NCBI GenBank assembly: GCA_030268105.1
Contig: BSDZ01000003.1
Span: 1,488,001 to 1,552,000 of the forward strand
Length of the DNA stretch: 64,000 bases
Direction: 5' to 3'
Source of the DNA: Volvox africanus
Taxonomy: Eukaryota > Chlorophyta > Chlorophyceae > Chlamydomonadales > Volvocaceae
Both the position numbers and the translations under genes were made by a program. Of the stretch, positions 41,401 to 51,796 are shown piece by piece. The number at the start of each line of letters is the position of its first letter. The first letter of the stretch is position 1. The notes beneath the pieces are model-generated. The model saw only the letters and a list, made by a program, of their open reading frames with translations, was not told the origin of the DNA and searched no databases.

Positions 41401-41536
41401 GTACATCAAGCTGGACATGTTCTTGGACCTAGTGTTCCGGCGGTTGTACTGGGATCCATCGCAACCGGAGGTACCGTTTAATTACGATGGCCTGCTCAAG
41501 CTCATCAAGAAGATCGATAAGGACCTGGGGCCATAA
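26474..41536 (+). CDS. Very large armadillo/HEAT-like repeat protein
   Basis: Twenty-four exons, 2,497 residues, all phases closing: 26474-26521, 26607-26781, 27538-27734, 28205-28273, 28777-29508, 30154-30347, 30768-30885, 31067-31480, 31569-31733, 31942-32694, 32960-33061, 33462-33607, 33806-33942, 34150-35093, 35337-35654, 35945-36098, 36430-36557, 37008-38185, 38527-38824, 39061-39387, 39668-39752, 40092-40240, 40608-40772, 41039-41536. Residues about 164-700 and 1040-1400 are short paired hydrophobic helices of armadillo type (for example SASACAGVAFLA-like and LREISAGCLEF). A poly-Ala run (about 261-290) and an acidic Ala/Gly/Glu region (about 740-900) interrupt them. The C-terminal third is different: basic helices, then FLWARMYVIDEIKDYARYTC and LSFTDFLEALGRVADM, reminiscent of EF-hand-like segments in ciliary proteins. 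I recognise no named orthologue; a flagellar role is only a guess. The intron after 29508 has a GC donor. Confidence 0.75.
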
Positions 41537-43414
41537 GGCGACAGTGGGTAGGGTGTGCAGCGCATGTTGGCAGCTGCAGCTTTATGGAAGCTGCTTATTT
41601 GTGCGGAGCGCTTGGGGACGCAGGAATGGGTAAAGCCGGCATCTGAGGCCTGGGCCTGGATTGAGACCTCGTTTAATCACAGAACGGGAGAAGGGATTGG
41701 ATGGGTTGGTGCCTTAGGTTGGACTGGATGGTTTTGTAGACGTATATGTAGTGGCGCGTGTGGCGCGGTGGGCGGTTTGGCGGGCTCTAGCCGGGCTGGC
41801 GGAGATGAGAGGCTCCTTAGAGGCTACATGGTCGCACTGAGGCATGCACATAACGATGGTATCTGAAGCTGTGTACCCAAGTCGTTATGCCTGTACGTGA
41901 TGTATTTGATCATGTTGATGGGCGATTCTTATTGTTTTTCCTCTGCAGTACGGTTACGGATTTTGTATCCAGCCGTGGTGGATATATTCTTATATGGTGG
42001 AGACCGGTGCCTCCCCCCGAACACGTTATTAGAATGACGTGCGGGAAGGATGGCGCATGAGAGGAGGTTGGCAGCAGCGAGGTAATATTAAACCTTCGGG
42101 TGGGTCCCGCGGCACGACGAGCACGGTGTGCACAACTTGGGAGAGCTGTGCATCGGCCTTGCATTCCTACATGCGCGCCTGGTTTGTATGACACGAGCAC
42201 ACACTGATTCGTTATGATACGGACCTCCAGTGCCCGATGCTGGTTACGGCTATACCGTGGTTCGGGGATCGTGTGGCCGTTTGAGATATACCGCCTGCCA
42301 TGACCAAATCCTCGACCCAGCCAGCATATTGCTGGAAGCATTTCGCAGGCAACGAATATGCACTTTACGCGGGTAAGTTGACGGGGAAACACGACCCAAC
42401 CATCACAAGCAGCATGGCATTTTCAATGCCGCAGCTTTGTGGACACGCATACATATATGAGCGGGAGTGAACTGTGGACTACATGACACTTCCTTGGATC
42501 GATATCTATTCTTGATAGGCAATCATGGAAATAGCGTGCGCGGTGAGTGGACGTGTAATCCTGGCGTTCCCCCGAAAAGGAAGCAGCAGTGATTTAGCGA
42601 GGTAGATGAGCACTCCAGGCATGGTGAATACTGGGCTTGCTCTAACAGGAACAGGGTTGGAAACGGGGGAGGGGAAATACAGCATGTCTCCCGATTATGA
42701 GTGGCACCTCATCCGAAGACATGTGCCTGCGGATTGGATTGTTGCGCGTGGCAGTTGTGTGGCCCCCATGACTTTGGAGCTCCTCGGCCACAACTCTTCT
42801 GCTATTTGGTTACGACTCAGTTACATGATGGTTACTGTGTACTGGATCGGGGGATGTTGGTGGGGGCGGGATGCGTACCCAGGGCGGAGAGCGGTGATAG
42901 CCTACATAGGTGATGATGGCTGGATTTGTCAGCATGTTCCCCAGAGGAGGATCGCGGATCTATCGAAAACTGTTTACAGTACGACACGATAATGTATGTG
43001 GCATACACGCATACATTCACCACTCTTGGATGTAACATGGCTTGTTTTGGATGCAATCAGCTGCCTAACACCTTAGCTGCACCTGTATGGACGCCATGCA
43101 TGACTGATATCTCACATCTTCACACGAGTATTGGTGAGACACTTCAATTGTGCGCATGGATGGACCTTGTAAGCCGATCGGAACGCAACATGACCCATGG
43201 GTCGGCACCCCCCCAACCCTTATACGGTCAAACTATATTATATGGGGAGACGTGCTATACAAATAAGCAATTTGCATTGCCAGCAAATTTGTCGATTAAC
43301 GGCGAGGAAAACGAAAGTACAGCTTGTACAGGAAAAGCAATAATGGGTCGCTTCCCAGCAAGGATATTGTTTATCCGCTGCTGTGAACCTACATGTCGGT
43401 GCACACGTACAAAT
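41537..43414. other. Convergent spacer
   Basis: 3' side of the armadillo gene. Open frames such as 42606-42992 have no splice context or family resemblance. The first plus-strand TGTAA I notice is near 42551, which would give a 3' untranslated region of about 1 kb. Nothing else is supported. Confidence 0.4.
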
Positions 43415-44407
43415 TTATGAAGGTCCCTTTTTGGTGCCACTCGACAGCAACAATCTCCGGGCAGAGTGGGCCACTACCATTCCATCACACGCCGTAACCG
43501 CAGCTCCGTAAGACCCGGCATTACTGAACTTCATGCGGCCGAGTGACACAACCCGCGAAACGGTTATATCTACAAATGCATTCGTACGGGAGCATGTCCA
43601 GGAGCATACGTCAATACAGGGTTCCCGCGCACTCACCAAAGGCCAACGATTCAATACCTTGCGGCATCCAAAGCCCTCTCTCTCTGCCAAAGACTTCTCT
43701 GCATACGGGCACCACCTACCCAGCCTGGCATTGTGACAGCTAGCTAGTGCTAGCCTCAACCTACCGACCAGCGCTCACACGCTCCAGGATCTCCCCGTCC
43801 TCAAGATCCGATTCCTCCGCGCCGCCACGTCCGGGCCCCGCTGCATGCCCCGCTGCACTCCAGCTCCCATCAAGCGTGCTATCTTCTCCGCCCCTAAGTA
43901 ACTGCTGCGCGCAACAACCCAGATTCCAGCGTTGCTGGAAATCCCTGCTGCCGCCACGACTTTCACCTGCGCCATGAGGAGCGATGGGGCCTCGGGCGTA
44001 GCTCATTCGAGATGCCTCATTTTGGGGTCCGGGGAAGGAAGCGGAAGACTGTCGCAGCGGCCTCGCGGGGCGTTGACATGCAGCACCAAGATCTCGGGGG
44101 TTCTCCCGACCGATCATGTCACGGTCTCCTCGTGGTGAGGAGCCCACAAATAGCTAGGGACCCGGAATAGCTTGGGCCGCTCCGGAGGACTTGCCGCTGG
44201 CTGCAGAATGCTCCCGGCCCCCTTCCCACTTCTGCAGTCCCTGCGATAGGCTAATGTAGTTGGCGGAGTGGCTGCGGTGCCTCGGGCCCGGCGCTGTCGT
44301 TTCCTAGGTTGCTCAATGTTGCGGCGGTTGCCACTTGCAAAAGGCCCATGGGACGGACTGGAATTCTGGCCGTGAGAAACCGATGAGCAACCATTGATCT
44401 TGCTCAT
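43415..44407 (-). CDS. Unresolved basic/disordered protein
   Basis: Two overlapping minus-strand frames look coding by composition but cannot be joined with confidence. The first (44407-44114) starts MSKINGCSS, carries a basic stretch RKRQRRARG and ends PHHEETVT. The second (44147 to about 43783, GTG GGC frame) is Ser/Gly/Pro/Arg-rich and ends ESDLEDGEILERV at a good GTGAGC donor near 43783. A further frame to 43415 follows a possible acceptor near 43710. A frameshift, a missed intron or two separate genes are all possible. The acidic DLEDGEILE word is common in RNA-processing and nuclear proteins, which is too weak for a function. Confidence 0.3.
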
Positions 44408-45842
44408 TTTTCGATACGAATGGGCAAGAACGGCGGTACACGCTGATTACACGCGTTCATTATCCCAAGGTTCTCTGTCCTTTGTTTAGGTCAACATGAC
44501 GCAAGAGCCGGATCCGTACAGACACACTCATGCCCCTCATGCCCCTGGAGTTCCAGGTTCTACCTTGACCGAGAGCGGGCCAAAGACCCAAAGTTGAGGG
44601 CAGGGTGCCCCCATGTTGATGGACGGTGACGACCCCAATTATAGTGACCTGCGAGCTGACCAGGAGCGGAGTTGACGCCTTAGTTGATTCGGCAGATTCC
44701 GCTGGATGCCGGTGGTGGGTGCTGAACCCGGGAAAAGCACTGATTTCGGCATGGGAGACCGGATGAGGGTGCCCCGAAATACCGGGGAAGGTAGGGACTG
44801 CCAGGTTAGTGGCCACGGGTGATGTACCCCCCTATCCCACACACAACACTCATATTACATTCGACTTGCATCCCAACCTATGCCTACCTAACAAATCAGA
44901 TCGTATAAAATTAACCGCTTGGATGCGTTCGAATCTTTGAGAAAAGATACCTCCCAAGCTCTGATAGTGAAATTCGAATTGACCGGACATCATGGCCCAT
45001 GGGTCATGGGCATGAGTCCATCCAGGGCCAAAGCGCGGAAGCCCCAGTGCTATGCAATACTTTTTGTACTTTCATGCTCTTTGTTATTTTCAAAGTAATG
45101 AAACGAGCAGTTCCAGGTTGCCCCGCGTTTGGCGGCGGATGCCGCACGTACTCGCTGGTAGTACGACACGGAAAACCGAGGCTGAGATGCGTGCATGGAG
45201 GGTTGCACAATGAATGCCATTAACTGGGACACTTAACCCGGCCCTGTCTAGCAGCGTTGTGTTTTTGGTCTCATGTTCCGGTATTTCGGAGGCAATATGG
45301 ATTCAGCGGAAATCGTTATCTCTTCGTCTTACCTAGCGGCCGCATTACAGTATTTCTTGTGATATTTTTAGGCTGGCGGATAGACATCGAGCTAGAATTG
45401 ATCGGCGAGATACCCCACACGCATGCGAATAGGTGTGCGCGCTAGTAAATTCGAAATTTTCTCTGTCAATAATACGGTATCACCATAACTAAGCACTCTC
45501 AAACTCCGGTGGGTACATCGCTTGCGGATATTCACTCTTTGCTGTTGTACATGGTGTCTGTTGTTGGGGCCTGTTCGCCAGGAAAGAGTGGATTCGTCCT
45601 AAAGTTATACGTCATATCGTTGTGCTAATATAACAACTGTATTGCGGCCGGCTCCTTCTTGCTTGCAGGCGACAGATTGCATGATCCCCTTCCTGAACTT
45701 GCGAGACTTTTGTGTTTCATGTTATGATTCTATCGAAATAAGATGGTTTAATTAGTTCAACTGTAACAACCTTAAACTCATTTTTGGGCTACCGTATTTG
45801 CCGTGTGAAAATTTACCTAAACATCCGCACAGTCGGGCGAGC
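44408..45842. other. Divergent spacer upstream of ARL1
   Basis: Should contain the ARL1 promoter and the 5' part of the unresolved minus-strand gene. A minus-strand frame at 44816-44460 has no recognisable content. A TATA-like GTATAAAATT is near 44902 but is almost 1 kb from the ARL1 start, so I do not assign it. Confidence 0.4.
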
Positions 45843-47116
45843 ATGGGCCTTTGGATCAGCAAGCTTTGGTCGCTTTTTGGAGACCAAGAAGCACGAATCC
45901 TGGTTTTGGGGTTGGACAACGCTGGTCAGTACTAGCTCGATCAACTAAGTGTATGCAATGTCCGAGGCATTTGGCTTCGGTCAACACCAGATCTTCCTGA
46001 TCTGTCCCTGTAGGCAAGACCACAATATTGTATCGGCTTCAAGTCGGTGAGGTTGTCTCGACGATTCCCACGATTGGCTTCAACGTGGAGACGGTGACAT
46101 ATAAGAATATTAAATTCCAAGTTTGGGACCTGGGAGGGCAAACATCTATTCGACCGTACTGGCGATGCTACTTCCCGTGCACACAGGTGCGTGGGGAATG
46201 AGGGCCTAACCAAGCGCATCATCCGCAACCAAGTCCAACCCCAAAGATGAGGATGCCATTCATGGCGTGCACCACATGCCTGGCAAGCACCCTGCGATAG
46301 GAAAACCTATACATAGCAAGTATGTCCATCAGTAAGACCCGCCAGGGGACTACTCTATGTGTCGCACGACAAGGATTCCAACTGGCGACCTGCATTTGTG
46401 AACATAACGACAGGCGATCATTTACGTTGTGGACTCGACGGATACAGACCGTATCGGCATCTCTCGGGACGAGTTTAAGGCCCTCTTGGACGAGGAGGAA
46501 CTGCGCGATTCGCTGATCCTGGTATTTGCAAACAAGCAGGTGAGCACGCCCGCTTATGGATAAAGGGATTTGTTGACGCTCTGAGGTGTATCAACGTGAG
46601 GCTTGTTCGGAGCATGGTTGGCAAGGCGTAAATCCGTGCACGGCACTGCTGTCGGCAGCTTCTTTAGGACGTTTGGGGTGAAAACGATGAAATGCAGCTA
46701 GTCACCAGCCCCCAAGTGATGTGTGAAATCCCTTCCCATTATTGGGTGGAACATTAACTTCGTGTTGAGTGTTAACCAGGTGGACTTGGATTGGTGCAGT
46801 GAGCGACAGAAGCTTGCCCCTTCCTGGTGCTGCTTCCCGGCATAAGTGTAGCATGAGATGGTCCCGGTCAAGCCTGAACTCCTGAAAGGAGGGTCTCTCC
46901 CTTCTATCCCTTCTATCCCTTCTCTCCCTTCTATCCCATCTTTCGTCGCAGGATTTGCCAAATGCTCTTAGCGATGCACAGATTGCGGAGGGGTTGGGTC
47001 TTCACGACATCAAGAACCGCGATTGGGCGATCTTTAAGACTAGTGCGGTGAAGGGTGAGGGACTGTTTGAAGGGCTGGACTGGCTGGCGAATATGCTGAA
47101 GACGAGGCGTAAATAA
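45843..47116 (+). CDS. ARL1: ADP-ribosylation factor-like GTPase ARL1
   Basis: Four exons (45843-45924, 46014-46186, 46414-46539, 46952-47116) give 181 residues, the family's usual length. Gly2 is present for N-myristoylation. The P-loop is GLDNAGKT at residues 23-30, split by the first intron. Switch I holds PTIGFNVET, followed by WDLGGQ, the NKQD guanine motif and TSAVKG. The stretches [17 protein letters not shown] and DRIGIS distinguish it as ARL1 rather than ARF. ARL1 cycles between GDP and GTP on trans-Golgi membranes and recruits GRIP-domain golgins; that is family knowledge. The third intron contains a pyrimidine repeat just before its acceptor. The gene converges with RPL8. Confidence 0.97.
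46894..46937 (+). repeat. Pyrimidine tandem repeat in ARL1 intron 3
   Basis: Four near-identical copies of a nine-base unit CCCTTCTAT, all pyrimidine apart from single adenines, ending about 14 bases before the acceptor of exon 4. It may simply serve as an extended polypyrimidine tract. Confidence 0.75.
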
Positions 47117-47216
47117 AAGCGTGAAATGTGAAAGGCCAATACTCACATTAGCATCGTGAATTAAGCTAAGACCCCTTAAGCTCGTAACTGGAGGATGGGT
47201 CGACTGGACAAGTGCA

Positions 47217-47221
47217 TGTAA
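47217..47221 (+). terminator. Candidate ARL1 polyadenylation signal (TGTAA)
   Basis: TGTAA, the canonical volvocine poly(A) signal, about 100 bases after the ARL1 stop. The five-base word is common, so position is the main support. Confidence 0.5.
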
Positions 47222-47748
47222 GCGTGGGTTCCTGTGTTTCAATGAGTGACGAGGAAGAGGTCCCACGTGTTCGTAGTCGAAGCGCCATAACAGGAAGATT
47301 GCAACTCAACGACTTCTACGGTCCAGCTAAAAATTACTTTATGCGTAAGTAACGAGCCAAGCGTATATTTGGGGCAAGATGGAGGAGATGGAACCTTATC
47401 GTCATTCGGCACTCAATATTTGAAGTTGAAATTTTTAACGACTTCGGAAAGCCTATTTGACTACACGATTTCCAGAGAGCATGATTCCCGATGGAATTCA
47501 TTCATTGATGCGCTGGCGAGCTGTCTGGAAATGTGTTTAAACTTGGTAGTAACTATATGGGTTGCACCCCTCAACCTATCTTCGTCAATCAGACACATTT
47601 AAAGAGAGCCCTGTAATGTGCAAGTTTTTATGAAAACGAGCTACTAGGCTGGATAACTAATGAATACAAACGGCACTTAAGTCTTCCCTACGCTGCACCT
47701 CCGTCAAGGTGACATATACAAGTCTGGTGTACTGGTGCGTAAGAGCTG

Positions 47749-47753
47749 TTACA
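47749..47753 (-). terminator. Candidate RPL8 polyadenylation signal (TGTAA)
   Basis: TGTAA on the minus strand about 195 bases after the RPL8 stop. Assigned by position only. Confidence 0.45.
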
Positions 47754-47947
47754 TTGCCCCGTCCCGCCCTATTGGGGTTCAGCCATGCCCAGCATGGCCA
47801 GCAGCCAGCCGCGGTGAGGCTGGATGAGGCCACCAGTAGAGATGACCCCAATGCAGACCGCTACTACCTCGACTGCCAATACCAAAACCCCTGTTGTTAA
47901 CCACCAGGACCCAGAGAGCAGCAGTCCAGTCGCCCGCAGCAACGCGT

Positions 47948-50413
47948 CTACTCATTCTGGGCAGCCGCCTTAACGACATTCGTGCCGCGGAGGCGACCAG
48001 TACGACGGGCAGCAATGAGACCAACCTTCTGGCCAGGAGGCGCCGACCGGCGAACAGTCGAGGCGTGACCAATGTGCTGATGATTACCACCACCGTGCGG
48101 ATGCTCCACAGGGTTCATAGCCACACCACGCACCTGGGAAAGGGCGAAGGCAAAGCGACAGAATCAATAACAGAACTCCAAAATGCCCGAGAAAAAACGA
48201 AGGGGATGCAAGAGGTCAACGCTTTCTGGAAGATGCTTCGGGTAACGACCGACCGTAGTTACTTGCGGCTGAATGTAAAAAGTTACAAGAGGACAAGAAC
48301 TGATGTGCTATGGCATCTAAGCAGATGAATCATAACGCATTACGTGGCGAGGCAAGGCGGCCTTCAACGCACCACAGCCAAAAGATATAAATGGCGACAC
48401 AGATTAATATTAACAAGCATTGCCATCTCGACTCACCTTCGGCCAGCTGTTGCGCTTGGCCTTGTACTTGAAGTAACTGCGGCCTGCCTTCAGCATCGGT
48501 TTCTCCGTGCGGCCACCGCCAGCAACCTGACCCACCGTCGCACGGCACTCGCTGGACACCACCTAAGCAGTATGAAGGCCAGGGAACAGAGCCAAGAGAA
48601 TGTCACCTCTTGGAAGACAAAGCAAATGAATAGAACAAAAGATAGAAGTTAGGAAGCACACAGGGTAGACAACGGATCTCATGAGCATCCCATGCAAACT
48701 TATGATAGACATAAAATGAAGGGGTCGAGCCAAGCACGGATAACTTCATTACACACATCATCAATACACATGCTACAAGCAGCCCTATTTGACTGCTGCA
48801 GCCACGCTATTGGCGTCTATCCACTTAACACCGTGGTGAAGTACACAGTTGGCCTTTCAGAATTAGATATCCCTCCGGGGATGCAGTCGCACTCCCATAC
48901 TGGTGTCCGCCGCTCTGCCTGCAACCGCCCGACTGCAGGCTGATGTCCTGGTGACCACTGAGCCGATGACGGCTCCCCGCCTGTGCTTATCATGCTGGTC
49001 GCTGCCCAATTTAACTGGCTACAGCACATGTACAATCCCTCGGCTCCTGCTCCCCTCCGACAGTGCCATCCGCCATACTTGCTGGAAAAAAACCTCTGGC
49101 AATTGCGCGCTGACGCTCCCCCTATTGGCGACTAATAGGCATTAATTCCCGGCGCCAGTTAGCAACCCTGAACGTCCCGATCCTGCTGCCCTGTGCCTAC
49201 CTTCACCCTCTCAGTGCACACGCACCAAATCCTGCTGCCTTATCTAATCCGAAAATACGTCTATGGTTTCTGGATATTTAACTGTATCTTTGATATAAGT
49301 GACTTATCACATACTAGAGGTTAGTCTTTCTGTAATTTGCTGATAAATCGAGTAAACTCTTCAATATTAGCAACGCAGCGAGACTATGAAGCGCACCTTC
49401 TTAGCACCCGATGGAAGCTTTATGCGAGTGATGCCCGCGTCGGGGTTGTGCGCCACAACAATAGCGTAGTCGCCCGAGCAGCGGGCCAGGGCACCGCGGT
49501 CGCCAGCTTTCTGCAGATTATTTTGAAACAAGCGTTCTTCAACGCTAATATTACGAAACAAGCGTTCTTCAACGCACGCTCACGTCGACCCCTGACTCGA
49601 GGATAACCTAGGTCAGCGCTCCCAGTAAAAAGAGGAAAAAAACCAGAACTGCACGCGCCACCCGGAGTTACTGCGTGGGTGCCGTCACAAACAATATCTG
49701 CTGTATGAGGCTACGTGCGCTCACTGCCCATGCTGCTGGGTGTTATGCCTGTACCGACCTCCTCCACGTTGCAGACGATGGTACCCTCAGGCATCTCGCC
49801 CAGGGGCTTCACGTTGCCGATCGACAGGGCCGCCTTCCGGCCGCAATAGATGAACTACACGACAGGAACAGGCATCGAATGTCAGCAAATGAGCCTTTGG
49901 CAATGCCGTACGACCGCAACCAGGACTCGCAGGCATCAAGGACGACCCCCGATCACCTGGCCGGTGTAGACGCCCTCAGCGGCGACAAACAGCGACTTCT
50001 GGTGCTTGTAGCGGATCGGGTCACGGAAGGTCACCTGCACGTACAACAGAGTAGCTTTCATGGTCATGGCAATCCGAATACTAAAAAACAGACGAGCCGA
50101 CAAGCAGACACTAGTCCTGCAAGCTGTTTCGTCCCGCCGCAGCCGCCAAAGGGGCGATGCCCTCAGGAAAATTGGTAAATAAGATATCGCTGTTGCAACA
50201 AGGCTTTCCATATACTAACTTTTAACGTCCTACCCGAGCAAGCGGAGCGCCACGGCCAGGATCATGAACGACCTCAGAGACCACGCCCTTAATGTAGTGG
50301 TTCCGCTCAGCCGCGTCCAGAACGCGGTGCTGAGCAGCACCCTTGCGATGAGTGTTATGGGACTTGAAAATCCCACCTCGACCCTTGCGCTGTGACCTAA
50401 TAACGCGACCCAT
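47948..50413 (-). CDS. RPL8: 60S ribosomal protein uL2 (RPL8)
   Basis: Six exons (50413-50234, 50034-49957, 49854-49759, 49510-49397, 48562-48437, 48133-47948) encode 259 residues, close to the eukaryotic length of about 257. All five introns are in phase 0. The protein opens [16 protein letters not shown] and contains [20 protein letters not shown], the conserved EGVYTGQ and [17 protein letters not shown], and the hallmark [20 protein letters not shown] near the peptidyl-transferase centre. The end reads [13 protein letters not shown]. It is a cytosolic large-subunit protein needed for subunit assembly and catalysis. One donor (after 49759) reads GTCGGT, a weaker form. The gene diverges from the large gene starting near 51.8 kb. 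Confidence 0.97.
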
Positions 50414-51796
50414 CTGCAGGCATAAATAAGGACAGAAGCAGATGCCAATGAGCTAAGCCGGAACGTCAATTAGGTCCTGGATAAATTACTGGAAGCTGGA
50501 AAGTCCGAAGCTCTAAAGCTACGCACTGCTAGCACAAAAAACAAGGAGGCCGCCGCCAAACGCCACGCCGCATTGTAATAACTAATGGGCTCTGTCTTCC
50601 GCACCTTAAGAACACGGCCCCCACCGTTGCGGGAAAGAGAGACACTATTCTGTTGAGCCTGGCCAAGTCAAGCCGGATGCTCCAGGGCGTCCCAGTACGG
50701 CAGGCTCTGCAGTTCGAAGAGAATAAACGAACGGACAAAACACGACACGTTAGGTATAACTATGCGTACTTAAGCTAGATGTTGAACTCCTGGCAGGATG
50801 TGAAAGCACATTCTCTAGACGAAAGTTGTATTCCAACTACCTAACGCAACAAAAGTTTTTTTCTGAGAATTGACAGAACACACGTAAGGACTAGATAGCG
50901 ACGAATGTTGCAATGCAGCTGGTCCTTAACAACGTCTAACTGCAGTGTCATGGTCTGATAGATTTTTTCCGCAACAAATTGCAATCAAAGCTGCTTTATG
51001 TTTAGAACGAAATATTATTGATTCGGGGGCAAAAAGGGGCTACGAACAGCGCAAGGAAAGCACCGGAGAATATCGCGGGACGGGACTCCAACTCAAACCC
51101 AGCGCCAAGGTTAAAAGGACACTTTTTTGTAATCAACGTCACTTTTTCGTTCCATATCTGTTTTGGTTAAATCGTACATATAATGATGGCGATTTGCATG
51201 GGCTGGAAAGCGTCGAACTGTCGATGTGAGGGGCAGTTGCGCGTCTGGACAAAATTGAATAGCTGCACAACCAAGTGTTAAAATGGTAAGGGAATGAAAC
51301 GAATGTTCAATACTGGAGTCGGGCGGTGTTGGAAAAAGGCCCCCTTTTGTCTATCGTTTCACTGCAAAAACAATGGCTTAAGTCCCCCAATGCGCGAAAA
51401 CTGATGCGATATTGGCGTTGCATGCTGCAAACAATCCTTGGAGGCTTTACATTGGTTGCCTAAGTTTCATTTCAGGATCTATCTGGAATGGGGTTCCGTA
51501 GCATCCCCGTTCATACGTGAAACGTACGTTAGTGCACGTGCCTTTTTTTCTCTGCACCGTACGCACACCTAGTCTTCGCTTCCTCCTGCCCTCCCGCCGC
51601 CATCTACCCTTCCGTTCTCCTCATACGGCTACCCTTTCCAGCATACCCACAACAGTTTGACATTGAACCCACTCCTAACCGAACTCTTGCCCCCCCACAC
51701 ACACGAACATTGCAAGCCGATTTGCAATACACCCTATGACGCTCCATTGTGACTACTCCAGAGCTCTTGTTGCACACGCATGTGCCACCCTTGCAG
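50414..51796. other. Divergent spacer between RPL8 and the NLR-like gene
   Basis: Should carry the RPL8 promoter and the missing 5' exon(s) and promoter of the plus-strand gene. Pyrimidine-rich sequence before 51797 fits an acceptor. I could not identify the initiating ATG of the plus-strand gene. Confidence 0.4.

Larger units (their letters stand above)
47117..47947. other. Convergent spacer between ARL1 and RPL8
   Basis: Holds the 3' untranslated regions of two genes that run toward each other, with a polyadenylation signal candidate for each. An AT-rich open frame at 47369-47602 is not supported as a gene. Confidence 0.5.

Noticed and set aside
42606..42992. Plus-strand 128-residue open frame
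   Set aside because: No family resemblance, no splice context, and it lies in the probable 3' region of the armadillo gene.
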